From Marinimicrobium sp038419845 (GTDB taxonomy: Bacteria > Pseudomonadota > Gammaproteobacteria > Pseudomonadales > Cellvibrionaceae), in the NCBI RefSeq assembly GCF_038419845.1, contig NZ_JBCAQT010000006.1, forward strand, positions 124,001 through 188,000: DNA of 64,000 bases. Direction: 5' to 3'. The notes beneath the pieces were generated by a model. The model ran no database searches and was not told the origin of the DNA. It saw only the letters and a program-made list of their open reading frames with translations. The number at the start of each line of letters is the position of its first letter. Within the stretch, counting starts at the first letter, position 1. This document shows positions 35,063 to 43,842 of the stretch, piece after piece. The position numbers and the translations under genes were made by a program.

Positions 35063-36460
35063 TCAATCAGGAATATAGGCGCGATAGTTTACCGCTTCTT
35101 CTCCGGGGTCGACCAGTTCCAGGGTCAGGTGAACGGGCTGATTGGGTGGCATGGACTCCCGGCCCGCCAGCTCGCCGGACAGGTACTCATCCGGGGAGAA
35201 GCGCCGGGCGGCCACAGCTTCGCCGTTGAGGTCGCTGAATTCCAGGATCAGGTCGGGAAAGGATTGGGCGAAGCCGGCATTGTTGAGCAGGATGGCATCG
35301 ACCACCAGAGCGTTCTCCCGATCCGGGTGGTTGCGCACCACCAGGTTGTAGGCCCGGATGCGGCTGCGGTCTTCCAGGGTAGGCAGGGTGCAGCCGAGCA
35401 CACCACAGGCCGTGGCGTAGACAGAGCGATAAGGCTCTATCCGGCTCAGGCGGTCAAACTGCAGCCAGGCCACCTGGACCAGAATCAACAGGAGCGCGAC
35501 CAGAGCCAACCCTCCCCAGAGCCATTTGCGTCGCTGCTGACGGTGGTGCTGCCGGGTCCAGGTCATTTCCACCGGTTCCGGGTCGATGTTCATCAACAGT
35601 GCGCTGCGTTCGGGGTCGCGGGCACGCAGGTGCTCCCCTCGGTAGCCCGACTCTTCAGTGCTGTCGCTCGGCTCCATGTGAAAGTTCATGTGCTCACTGT
35701 CCCTGGACGCCTGCTCCAGTTCGGCGTCGGTGGGCTCTTCCACCAGTTCAAAGCTGGGGCGTGAAGGTTCCCCCGAGGGTTTGCTCAGTGAGACGTCGGC
35801 ACTGGAGGACTCTTCCTCCTCCTCGAGCAGGCTCATGGCCCAGGATTCGTCGGTGTCGTCAGTGGGTTCCTGGTCCTGCTCGCTTTCGGGTTTCGGGGCC
35901 CGTTCGAACAGCGAGTGGCTGCTGGCGCGGGACTGCTTGCCGATGCCAAACGGGTCCTCTTCCTCGCTCGTCCTGCTTTCGCCCATGTCGTCGCTGATCA
36001 GAAAGTCATCGTCGTCCAGCTGGCTCCACTCCTCGTCGATGCGCTCCTGATCAAAACTCAGCTGTCGCTCTTTGGTTTCGGGCTTCGTCGTCGATGAGCG
36101 GCTCTCGGAGGGGGCTCGCGCGGGTTTGCGTTCTGACTGAGAGGCCGGTTTGCCGGTTTCCGTATTCGGCTGGCGGGGAGTGGCCTTCGGGCCGGCGGCT
36201 GGAGGCCGGGCACCCGCTGTGGTTTTGGTGGAGGGCCGGGTTGGCGTGGCGCTCCGGGCGGTATCGCCATTGGGCTTTCGCACCAGTGCCGAGCTCGTCT
36301 CGGCTTCGCTGGCCGCGCCTACCAGGTGATCCCGGGCTTTGAAGATATGCAGACAAGCACCACAGCGCACCGCCCCACGGGCGGATTGGAGCTGCGCCGG
36401 GGTAATCCGGAAGGAGGTTCCACACTGAGGGCAGCGGGTTACCATCTGGGTGCTGGTCAT
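35063..36460 (-). CDS. Zinc-ribbon DUF3426-type membrane protein
   Basis: Protein of 465 residues. An N-terminal MJ0042-type zinc ribbon has two CxxC pairs (RCPQCGTSF and RCGACLHIF). A long low-complexity, Ser/Glu-rich linker follows, then one membrane helix (about 311-327, WLWGGLALVALLLILVQ) and a C-terminal DUF3426 domain of about 130 residues. The function of the family is not known; a link to envelope or copper handling has been suggested for some members. The start at 36460 (MTSTQMVTRCPQC) places the zinc ribbon at the N-terminus as in relatives. It lies between prmA and dusB, a frequent arrangement. Confidence 0.83.
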   Translation of the reverse strand: MTSTQMVTRCPQCGTSFRITPAQLQSARGAVRCGACLHIFKARDHLVGAASEAETSSALVRKPNGDTARSATPTRPSTKTTAGARPPAAGPKATPRQPNTETGKPASQSERKPARAPSESRSSTTKPETKERQLSFDQERIDEEWSQLDDDDFLISDDMGESRTSEEEDPFGIGKQSRASSHSLFERAPKPESEQDQEPTDDTDESWAMSLLEEEEESSSADVSLSKPSGEPSRPSFELVEEPTDAELEQASRDSEHMNFHMEPSDSTEESGYRGEHLRARDPERSALLMNIDPEPVEMTWTRQHHRQQRRKWLWGGLALVALLLILVQVAWLQFDRLSRIEPYRSVYATACGVLGCTLPTLEDRSRIRAYNLVVRNHPDRENALVVDAILLNNAGFAQSFPDLILEFSDLNGEAVAARRFSPDEYLSGELAGRESMPPNQPVHLTLELVDPGEEAVNYRAYIPD

Positions 36461-36552
36461 GGCTTTGGCGATCCTCTTCTTTTCGGTAACGCTACCGGCA
36501 CTTAGTTTCGGTACCGCTCCCGGCTCTTTCGGTAACGCTTCCCGGCGATCGG

Positions 36553-37437
36553 TCAGGGGCGTACTTTTGTGCCGGTCAGGCGAACCCATTCTTCGCGTTG
36601 CGCAACCGGATCAAAATCGAACCAGGGGCGGTAGGCATCCATGACCGTGTCGGCCTGGGTAGCAAGGATGCCCGAGAGGCAGATTTTACCGCCATTGCGG
36701 GTCATTTGCTGAAGTTTCGGCGCCAGCTGTACCAGGGGGCCGGCCAGAATGTTGGCGAGCATGATATCGGCCGGCGCCTCGGGACACTTTGCCGGCAAGT
36801 AGACCGGCATGGCATCCTCGGGCAAGCCGTTGCGCCGGGCATTGTCCCGGGTGGCCAGCAGTGCCTGGGGGTCAATATCCACACCCACCACGTGGCGCGC
36901 GCCCAGCAGCAAAGCGGCCACACCCAGGATACCCGAGCCACACCCGTAATCCACCAGTTCGAGCCCCTCGACCGGCTGGGCGTCCAGCCATTCCAGGCAG
37001 AGGAAAGTGGTCGGATGGGTGCCGGTGCCAAAGGCGAGCCCCGGGTCCAGCATCAGGTTGACCTTGTCCGGCTCCGGAGGTTCCTGCCAGCTGGGGCAGA
37101 CCCAGAGTCGCTCGCCGCAGCGAATCGCCTGGTAGTGGCTCATCCACTCCCGCTCCCAGTCCTTGTCCTCCAGCTGTTCCCAGTGATGCTCCGGCAGAGC
37201 CCGTCCCCAGGCGTCGGCGAGCCGACGCAGGACCGCACTCGTGCCTACTTCGGCGTCGTAGAGCCCGGTCAGGCGCACCTGGTCCCACAGGGGTGTCTCC
37301 CCCAGAGCGGGTTCCAGTATGGGCTGATCGGCGTTGTCTTCCAGGGTCACCGACACGGCACCGCTGGCGAGCAGCAGATCTTCGAGCGGCTCGGCGGCTT
37401 TGCGATCGGTAGTGATTTTGAGCTGTAGCCAGGGCAT
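36553..37437 (-). CDS. prmA: Ribosomal protein L11 methyltransferase PrmA
   Basis: Protein of 294 residues with an N-terminal substrate domain (MPWLQLKITTDRKAAEPLEDLLLASGAVSVTLED) and a C-terminal Rossmann methyltransferase with AdoMet motif DYGCGSGILGVAALLLGA followed by VVGVDIDPQAL. NILAGPL is the family's PrmA-specific loop. It trimethylates L11 on several lysines and the N-terminus. Neighbours: accC upstream, DUF3426 downstream. Confidence 0.97.
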   Translation of the reverse strand: MPWLQLKITTDRKAAEPLEDLLLASGAVSVTLEDNADQPILEPALGETPLWDQVRLTGLYDAEVGTSAVLRRLADAWGRALPEHHWEQLEDKDWEREWMSHYQAIRCGERLWVCPSWQEPPEPDKVNLMLDPGLAFGTGTHPTTFLCLEWLDAQPVEGLELVDYGCGSGILGVAALLLGARHVVGVDIDPQALLATRDNARRNGLPEDAMPVYLPAKCPEAPADIMLANILAGPLVQLAPKLQQMTRNGGKICLSGILATQADTVMDAYRPWFDFDPVAQREEWVRLTGTKVRP

Positions 37438-37575
37438 GGAGTCGGGTCTTTGTGGGTGCGTTCAGGCGATGGGCGCGACAATGGTTGGCGGGTGGGTCGA
37501 CGCCAGATGACCGTCAATCTCCTGGCGTCGGGTAGGGCAGGTAAGCGCAAGCGCCACCTGCCTCTGTCCACTCTC

Positions 37576-38919
37576 TTAGCTCGCCAGCTTCTTTTCCAGG
37601 TAATGGATGTTGACCCCGCCTTTGCGGAACTCCTCGTCCCGCACCAGCCACTGGTGCAGGGAGATGTTGGTGCGGATGCCATCGATCACGGTTTCTTCCA
37701 GGGCGTGGCGCATGCGATTGAGCGCCTCCTCCCGGTTATCCCCATAGGTAATGATCTTGGCCACCATGGAGTCGTAGTTGGGAGGTACGGTATAGCCGCA
37801 GTACAGATGCGAATCCACACGCACACCCAGGCCGCCCGGTGGGTGGAAGGTCTTGACCTTGCCCGGGCAGGGCATGAACGTCTTCGGGTCCTCGGCATTG
37901 ATCCGGCACTCGAACGAATGGCCGCGGATGACGATATCCTCCTGCGTGAGTGACAGCTTCTGCCCGGAACAGACGCGGATCTGCTCCTTGATGATGTCAA
38001 CGCCGGTGACCATCTCCGATACCGGATGCTCCACCTGGATGCGGGTGTTCATCTCGATAAAGTAGAAGTGGCCGTCTTCGTACAGGAACTCGAAGGTGCC
38101 GGCACCCTTGTAGCCCATTTTGATACAGGCGTTGACGCAGGCCTCGGCCGTGGACTGGCGCACATCGTCGGGAATGCCCGGTGCCGGTGCCTCCTCGATC
38201 ACCTTCTGGTGCCGACGCTGCAGAGAGCAGTCCCGGTCGCCCAGGTGGATGGCGTTGCCCTGGCCGTCGGACAATACCTGAATTTCCACATGGCGCGGAT
38301 TCTGGAGAAACTTCTCCATATAGACGGTATCGTCGCCAAACGCCGACTTGGCTTCGTTCTGGGTGATGTGGATCGAGTTCATCAGTGAGGCTTCGGTATG
38401 CACCACGCGCATACCCCGTCCGCCGCCACCGGCGGCCGCCTTGATGATCACCGGGTAGCCGACCTCGCGCCCCATGGCGAGACACCGGTCCCGGTCCTGG
38501 GCCGGCAAGGGGCCATCGGAGCCGGGTACCGTGGGTACGCCCGCCTTTTTCATGGCGGCAATGGCGGCGACCTTGTCGCCCATCATGCGAATGGTTTCCG
38601 GGTCGGGCCCGATGAACACAAAGCCGCTTTTCTGTACCTGCTCGGCAAAGTCAGCGTTTTCCGCCAGAAAGCCGTAACCCGGGTGCACGGCCACCGAGTC
38701 GGTCACTTCCATGGCGCTGATGATGGCCGGAATGTTCAGGTAGCTCTTGGCAGAGGGGTTGGGGCCGATACACACGGACTCATCCGCCAGGCGCACATGC
38801 TTCAGGTCCCGGTCGACCTGTGAGTGAACCGCGACGGTCTTGATGCCCATCTCTTTGCAGGCGCGCAGGATGCGCAGGGCAATTTCGCCGCGATTGGCGA
38901 TCAATACTTTCTCAAACAT
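37576..38919 (-). CDS. accC: Acetyl-CoA carboxylase biotin carboxylase subunit AccC
   Basis: Protein of 447 residues, ATP-grasp biotin carboxylase. It begins MFEKVLIANRGEIALRI; the glycine-rich ATP loop AAGGGGRGMRVV, EKFLQNPRHVEIQ, DRDCSLQRRHQKVIEEAP and EMNTRIQVEHPVSEMVTG are intact. It carboxylates biotin on AccB to start fatty-acid synthesis. It lies 24 bp after accB and is probably translated from the same mRNA. Confidence 0.98.
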   Translation of the reverse strand: MFEKVLIANRGEIALRILRACKEMGIKTVAVHSQVDRDLKHVRLADESVCIGPNPSAKSYLNIPAIISAMEVTDSVAVHPGYGFLAENADFAEQVQKSGFVFIGPDPETIRMMGDKVAAIAAMKKAGVPTVPGSDGPLPAQDRDRCLAMGREVGYPVIIKAAAGGGGRGMRVVHTEASLMNSIHITQNEAKSAFGDDTVYMEKFLQNPRHVEIQVLSDGQGNAIHLGDRDCSLQRRHQKVIEEAPAPGIPDDVRQSTAEACVNACIKMGYKGAGTFEFLYEDGHFYFIEMNTRIQVEHPVSEMVTGVDIIKEQIRVCSGQKLSLTQEDIVIRGHSFECRINAEDPKTFMPCPGKVKTFHPPGGLGVRVDSHLYCGYTVPPNYDSMVAKIITYGDNREEALNRMRHALEETVIDGIRTNISLHQWLVRDEEFRKGGVNIHYLEKKLAS

Positions 38920-38943
38920 AAACCAAATCCTCGGCTCTGGATT

Positions 38944-39405
38944 TTAAACAATCGTTACCAGGGGTTGATCAAACTCAACCGGCTCGCCGTCGTCCACGAG
39001 TATGGCTTCGATCACGCCCGCCTTGTCGGCTTCGATTTGGTTCATCATCTTCATCGCTTCAATAATGCAGATAACATCGCCCGCCTTGACGTGTTTTCCG
39101 ACTTCCACAAAGGTGGGGGAGCCGGGGCTGGGGGAGCGGTAGAAGGTGCCCACCATCGGGGACTTCACCACGTGGCCGCCGGGCTCTTCGGCCACTGGCG
39201 CGGCGCTGGCTTCGGGCGCGGGTGCCGGAGCGGCCGCTGGAGCTGCCTGGGCCGGAGCCTGCTGCATGGGCGCACTGGTAAAGTACTGTGCGTGGGGGTT
39301 ATTGCGGCTGATACGGACGGATTCCTCGCCCTCTTTGATTTCCAGCTCGCCGACATCGGACTCTTCCAGCAGCTCGATCAGCTTTTTGATTTTGCGAATA
39401 TCCAT
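38944..39405 (-). CDS. accB: Acetyl-CoA carboxylase biotin carboxyl carrier protein AccB
   Basis: Protein of 153 residues with an N-terminal segment, an Ala/Pro-rich hinge at about 48-75 and a C-terminal biotinyl domain. The biotinylated lysine is Lys119 in EAMKMMNQIEA. It carries carboxybiotin between AccC and the carboxyltransferase. The gene follows aroQ by about 60 bp on the same strand. Confidence 0.98.
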   Translation of the reverse strand: MDIRKIKKLIELLEESDVGELEIKEGEESVRISRNNPHAQYFTSAPMQQAPAQAAPAAAPAPAPEASAAPVAEEPGGHVVKSPMVGTFYRSPSPGSPTFVEVGKHVKAGDVICIIEAMKMMNQIEADKAGVIEAILVDDGEPVEFDQPLVTIV

Positions 39406-39467
39406 TGGGCCCTCTCTTTAATGCAACGGATGAATGAGTTTGGCTGCCAGGGGCAGCGGGTAAAGTA

Positions 39468-39914
39468 TCAGTTGTCTGTTTCCAGCGCGCGCAGGGCAGC
39501 CTGCAGAGCCAGCTCGTAGCTGGTGGCGCCGAAGCCACAGATCACCCCCCGGGCGATGTCCGAGAAATAGGAGTGCTGGCGAAAGGCTTCGCGACTGTGC
39601 ACGTTGGACAGGTGAACCTCAATAAAAGGAATGGCGACGGCCAGGAGTGCGTCCCGCAGCGCCACGCTGGTATGAGTGAAAGCGGCGGGGTTGAACAGGA
39701 TGAAATCCACTCCGTCCCGGCTGGCCTCGTGAATGCGGTCAATCAGTTCATACTCGGCATTGCTCTGCAGGCTGAGCAGGTGGTGGCCGCTGGCCCGACA
39801 CTGTTCGGTCAGCGCCTGATTGATGCTCTCCAGAGTCTGGGCCCCATAGATGCCGGGCTCACGTTGCCCGAGCATGTTCAGGTTGGGGCCGTGTAAAACC
39901 AGAATGGTTGCCAT
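39468..39914 (-). CDS. aroQ: Type II 3-dehydroquinate dehydratase AroQ
   Basis: Protein of 148 residues beginning ATILVLHGPNLNMLGQREPGIYG, with the catalytic Tyr in the lid that follows, FNPAAFTHTSVALRDAL and IEVHLSNVHSREAFR. It converts 3-dehydroquinate to 3-dehydroshikimate in aromatic amino-acid synthesis. It starts the aroQ-accB-accC transcription unit. The ATG at 39914 has only a weak ribosome site; a TTG two codons upstream is an alternative. Confidence 0.97.
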   Translation of the reverse strand: MATILVLHGPNLNMLGQREPGIYGAQTLESINQALTEQCRASGHHLLSLQSNAEYELIDRIHEASRDGVDFILFNPAAFTHTSVALRDALLAVAIPFIEVHLSNVHSREAFRQHSYFSDIARGVICGFGATSYELALQAALRALETDN

Positions 39915-40232
39915 GATCAATCCCGTTATTGCCTCAAAGGATGCTGAACACCGTCAGATACCGCCCGGTGATCGGCCTCGGTGGCACATTATGGGGGCGA
40001 GTTTGCCGCAAAAAAGCAACAGTGTCCACGGTCAGCGCGGCTTTTTATCAAATTGGATTCAAATGTCGGCAAGATGCCGGACGTTCGGCCTGTTATTGAG
40101 TTTGTTAGCTTGTAGACCCCGCTGATCGACACACCCGGAGGCTGTTTTCGCAACAAAGCCCGCACACTTAGTTACAAGATAGCAGAGGATCGAGAAAAGT
40201 GTGCGAAAAATGGGTTAACGTCGGTAAATATT
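39915..40232. other. 318-bp region between dsbD and aroQ
   Basis: It contains the upstream region of aroQ and the 3' end of the dsbD transcript. A 9-bp inverted repeat CGCACACTT (40161-40169) / AAGTGTGCG (40197-40205) with a 27-bp spacer lies downstream of the dsbD stop. No gene is visible. Confidence 0.5.
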
Positions 40233-42032
40233 TCAGATATTGCCAGCTTCTTCGGACTCTATCGCTTGCAGCAGGTGTTTTTTGCGCAATAGCTGGGGTA
40301 ACACCTCTCCAGGCCCGGAGTGTCCGGCCGGGAACCAGAGGTACAGAGGCACGCCGCTGCGATCGTAATCTTCCAGCAGTCGGGTAATGGCCGGGTCGCG
40401 GTTGGTCCAGTCGCCCTTGAGGGTGGCGACATTGTGCTGGTCGAAGGCCGCCTCGATCCTGTCCGTGTCCAGGGTGACCTGCTCGTTGGCGAGGCAGGTC
40501 AGGCACCAGTCGGCGGTGAGGTTGACGAACACCGGCCGGTCCTGAGCGCGCAGTTCGGCCAGCCGGTTGGCGGAATAGGGCTCCCAGCGGTCGGTTTCGG
40601 CCGACTCGTTGAGTGACTGCCAGGGCAAAAACAGAGCGGCGGCCCAGGCACTCAACACCAGCGCCCGTCGGCTCCAGAGCCCAAAGCCCGAGCTGAGCGA
40701 GCGAGTGCCCAGCCAGCCGGCAAAGGCAATGGCCAGGGCGCCGAGGCAGAGGGCAATGATGGCATCGGTGCCAGCCTGTCGCCCCAGGACCCACAACAGC
40801 CAGATGGCCGTGAGATAAAGGGGAAAGGCGAGAACCTGCTTGAGCGTCTCCATCCAGGGGCCGGGCCGGGGCAGGTGGCGGACCAGCGCGGGGACATAGC
40901 ACAGCAGCAGCAGGGGCAGGGCCATGCCCAGGCCCAGGGCGACGAACACGCTCAGACTCACCAGCGGGGGCTGGGTCAGGGCGAAGCCCAGCGCGGCGCC
41001 CATAAAGGGAGCGGTGCAGGGGCTGGCGACCACGGCGGCCAGAACACCGGTAAAGAAAGAGCCGGTCAGCCCGGTGCGCTGGGTCAGGCTCTGCCCGACG
41101 CCCATCCAGCGAGTGCCCAGAGGCAGAAGCCCCGAGAGGCTCAGCCCCAACACAAAAAACAGGTAGGCGAGCGCCGCAATCAACAGAGGCGATTGCAGCT
41201 GGAAGCCCCAGCCAATGGCCTCGCCGCCGGCCCGGGCCAGCAGCAGGATACCGGCGAACACCAGAAAACAGGCGACAATGCCGGCCGTGTAGGCCCAACC
41301 GTGCAGTGGCAGTCGGGCGCGATCGGCCTGTGCCAGACTCATGACCTTGATGGAAAGCACCGGGAACACACAGGGCATGAGGTTGAGGATGATACCGCCC
41401 AATAGTGCCAGCAAGAGGATGTAGGGGAGCCAGGTGGTGGCCGTCTCGGGGGCGGCGGAGCCGGCGCTTGACCCGGGACCCGAGTCCGGGGTCGTGCCGG
41501 CGGCCGCGGCCTGAATGTCCACATCGCCACTGGCCGGGTCTACCGAGAGGGTATCGACTTGCGGGGGGTAGCAGAGCCCGGCATCGGCACAGCCCTGGGA
41601 CTCGACCCGCAGAGTGAAGGTTTCGGCATCCTTGGGCAGGTCCATCCGGATGGTGGCACTGTCGTAGTAGACGTCCATGTCTTTTTCAAAGTACTCGTCG
41701 TACTTTTCGACGGTGTTGTCACTGAACGCCGGGTCAAACCCTTCGGGCTCGGGGGTGGCACTCAGGCGGAACCGCTCTTTATACAGATAGTAGTCGGGTG
41801 CGATCTCCCAGTGAACGACGAGCTGGCTGTCGTAAAGGCGGGCTTCGATCTGAAAGGCCTCGGTGACTGGCAGAAAGTCGTCCCCGCCGCCCAGCAGGCT
41901 GTCGTTCTGGTTGCTCTGCCCGGAGCTTATCGGGTCCTGGGCCAAAACAGGCGCGGTGCCGACGAGCAGTAGCAGGCCGAAAAAGCGAATCAACAAATTC
42001 TGGTGTAAAAGTGTCAGCATGGGTAGAGCCAT
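40233..42032 (-). CDS. dsbD: Thiol:disulfide interchange protein DsbD
   Basis: Protein of about 599 residues with three parts: a signal peptide and periplasmic alpha domain with Cys148 and Cys154 (CADAGLCYPP), a central eight-helix membrane domain with redox cysteines in MPCVFPVLSIKV and ASPCTAPFMGAALG, and a C-terminal thioredoxin domain with Cys510 and Cys513 (DWCLTCLA). It moves electrons from cytoplasmic thioredoxin to periplasmic DsbC, CcmG and similar partners. The start is placed at 42032 (or 42020); longer frames add 60 or more non-family residues. It is divergent from the PCuAC gene. Confidence 0.93.
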   Translation of the reverse strand: MALPMLTLLHQNLLIRFFGLLLLVGTAPVLAQDPISSGQSNQNDSLLGGGDDFLPVTEAFQIEARLYDSQLVVHWEIAPDYYLYKERFRLSATPEPEGFDPAFSDNTVEKYDEYFEKDMDVYYDSATIRMDLPKDAETFTLRVESQGCADAGLCYPPQVDTLSVDPASGDVDIQAAAAGTTPDSGPGSSAGSAAPETATTWLPYILLLALLGGIILNLMPCVFPVLSIKVMSLAQADRARLPLHGWAYTAGIVACFLVFAGILLLARAGGEAIGWGFQLQSPLLIAALAYLFFVLGLSLSGLLPLGTRWMGVGQSLTQRTGLTGSFFTGVLAAVVASPCTAPFMGAALGFALTQPPLVSLSVFVALGLGMALPLLLLCYVPALVRHLPRPGPWMETLKQVLAFPLYLTAIWLLWVLGRQAGTDAIIALCLGALAIAFAGWLGTRSLSSGFGLWSRRALVLSAWAAALFLPWQSLNESAETDRWEPYSANRLAELRAQDRPVFVNLTADWCLTCLANEQVTLDTDRIEAAFDQHNVATLKGDWTNRDPAITRLLEDYDRSGVPLYLWFPAGHSGPGEVLPQLLRKKHLLQAIESEEAGNI

Positions 42033-42250
42033 TTTCCGCGTTGCGTGACTGATCTGGCGGCGGGAGCGTATCATACCCCCAGCCGCTGCAGGATTCGGCG
42101 CACCGGCCCCGCCCCACTGGGACCCCCGGTGGCTGGTGTAAGTTCGGGCATTGTAGCCGAAGTGGAGTGGAAAAACTGCCAACTGGCTCGCGCGCCCCCA
42201 TGACATTGCAGGGCCGAAAGGCACTGCGAAACTGAAAAGAGAGACTGTGT

Positions 42251-42706
42251 ATGCGATTGTTGACCCTGACTCTGCTGACCTTGCTCAGCGTTGCGGCCTG
42301 GGCCGAATCCAGGCCTGAAGCGGCCGCCACCATTGAAGTGATTGACGCCACGGTTCGGGTGCCGATCCCGGGTAAGGACAACAGCTCCGCCTACTTTCTG
42401 CTGCGCAATCCCGGTGATCGGGAGCACGTACTGGTGGACGTGCACGCCGAGTTCGCCGAGCGCGCCGAGTTGCACCGCCATGAAACCCGCGATGGCATGA
42501 TGCGGATGCGTCGGGTGGATTCGGTCACTCTCGCTCCTGGGGCCGAGGTGCGCTTTCAGTCGGGGGGCTATCACGTCATGCTGTTCAAGCTCAATCGTCG
42601 CCCGCGCACCGGAGATCCGCTAGACTTGATTCTGGAGTTCGATGACGGCAGCCGCCAGACCGTCACCGCCCATGCGGTCAGCGTCTTTGACCGCCCTCAC
42701 CACTAA
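42251..42706 (+). CDS. PCuAC copper chaperone (DUF461)
   Basis: Protein of 151 residues with an N-terminal signal peptide (cleavage after AWA, about residue 18). The periplasmic copper-binding set typical of PCuAC is visible: His75 and His77, Met83/84/86 and the HVM at 108-110. Such proteins deliver Cu(I) to the CuA centre of cytochrome oxidase. The gene is divergent from dsbD, whose product could keep periplasmic cysteines reduced, but the functional link is inferred. Confidence 0.9.
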   Translation: MRLLTLTLLTLLSVAAWAESRPEAAATIEVIDATVRVPIPGKDNSSAYFLLRNPGDREHVLVDVHAEFAERAELHRHETRDGMMRMRRVDSVTLAPGAEVRFQSGGYHVMLFKLNRRPRTGDPLDLILEFDDGSRQTVTAHAVSVFDRPHH

Positions 42707-42740
42707 CGCGGCGTCTATTAATAAAGTAGGGAGTGCCAAC

Positions 42741-43814
42741 ATGCCTGTGTCCAGAACCAAACAACTGTGGATCACCACCCGTCGCAAACTGCGCGACACC
42801 TTTGCCAATACCCGTGAAGATGTGTCGCGTGCCGGAATCTGGTTGAAGCTGGCGGCCGCCGTTGTGGCTTTGTACCTGGTGCTGGCGCTGGGCCTGGGGG
42901 TCTACTGGAGCATGACGCCGGGCTTTTTCGATGTGCGCGACAATGTGGAGTCGGAGCTGGCGACCAGTGGCAGCGAGCCGAACCGCGGGGTGGTGATGAC
43001 CGCGACTCTGGTCAAGGTGACCGAGACTCTGCTGGATAAACCCGGTGGTTTTCTCACCAACGATATCAGTCTGCCGGGTATCTGGCTGGACAATATGCCC
43101 AGCTGGGAGTACGGCGTGGTGATTCAGGTGCGCGATGCGGTCAAAGCCATGCGCGAGGCCTTCAGTCGCTCACAGTCCCAGTCGCGCGAAGATGAAGATC
43201 TGGCACTGGCCGAATCGCGGCTGAATTTCAACACTGACAGCTGGATCATGCCCGCCACAGAGCGCCAGTACCGCGAAGGCATTGATTTCATGCGCAACTA
43301 CCTGGAGCGTTTGAGCGGTGCGAATGGCAGTAATGCGGAGTTCTATACCCGCGCGGATAACCTGCGCTACTGGTTGAGCACTGTCGAAACCCGCCTGGGC
43401 AGCCTGTCGCAGCGCCTGAGCGCCAGCGTTGGACAGCGTCGCCTCAATACCGACTTCCCGGTCCAGATGGGGGAAACCGAGGAGGTTTCACCCAGTGAGG
43501 TTGTGGTGAAAACGCCCTGGACGGCGCTGGATAATGTCTATTACGAGGCGCGAGGCTCGGCCTGGGCGCTGATCCATCTGCTCAAGGCGGCAGAAATCGA
43601 GTTTGCCGATGTGCTGGATGACAAAAACGCCCGCGTCAGCCTGGGCCAGATCGTGCGCGAACTGGAAGCCACCCAGCGTCCGGTGATGAGCCCCATGATT
43701 CTCAACGGCAGTGGCTTTGGCCTGCTCGCCAACCACTCGCTGGTCATGGCCTCCTATATTTCCCGGGCCAATGCGGCGCTGATCGATCTGCGCAGTCTGC
43801 TGGATCGGGGCTGA
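42741..43814 (+). CDS. DUF2333 family membrane protein
   Basis: Protein of 357 residues with a single membrane helix (about 36-55, LAAAVVALYLVLALGLGVYW) and a long, mostly helical extracytoplasmic part containing GVVMTATLVKVTETLLDKPGGFLTND (seen in parts) and PWTALDNVYYEARGSAWALIHLLKAAEIEF. This is the DUF2333 family, whose function is unknown. GGGAG lies about 7 bp upstream of the ATG. It is 34 bp downstream of the PCuAC gene and could be co-transcribed. Confidence 0.85.
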   Translation: MPVSRTKQLWITTRRKLRDTFANTREDVSRAGIWLKLAAAVVALYLVLALGLGVYWSMTPGFFDVRDNVESELATSGSEPNRGVVMTATLVKVTETLLDKPGGFLTNDISLPGIWLDNMPSWEYGVVIQVRDAVKAMREAFSRSQSQSREDEDLALAESRLNFNTDSWIMPATERQYREGIDFMRNYLERLSGANGSNAEFYTRADNLRYWLSTVETRLGSLSQRLSASVGQRRLNTDFPVQMGETEEVSPSEVVVKTPWTALDNVYYEARGSAWALIHLLKAAEIEFADVLDDKNARVSLGQIVRELEATQRPVMSPMILNGSGFGLLANHSLVMASYISRANAALIDLRSLLDRG

Positions 43815-43842
43815 TCACCCTGTTGCTCACTCCTCGTTGTGA

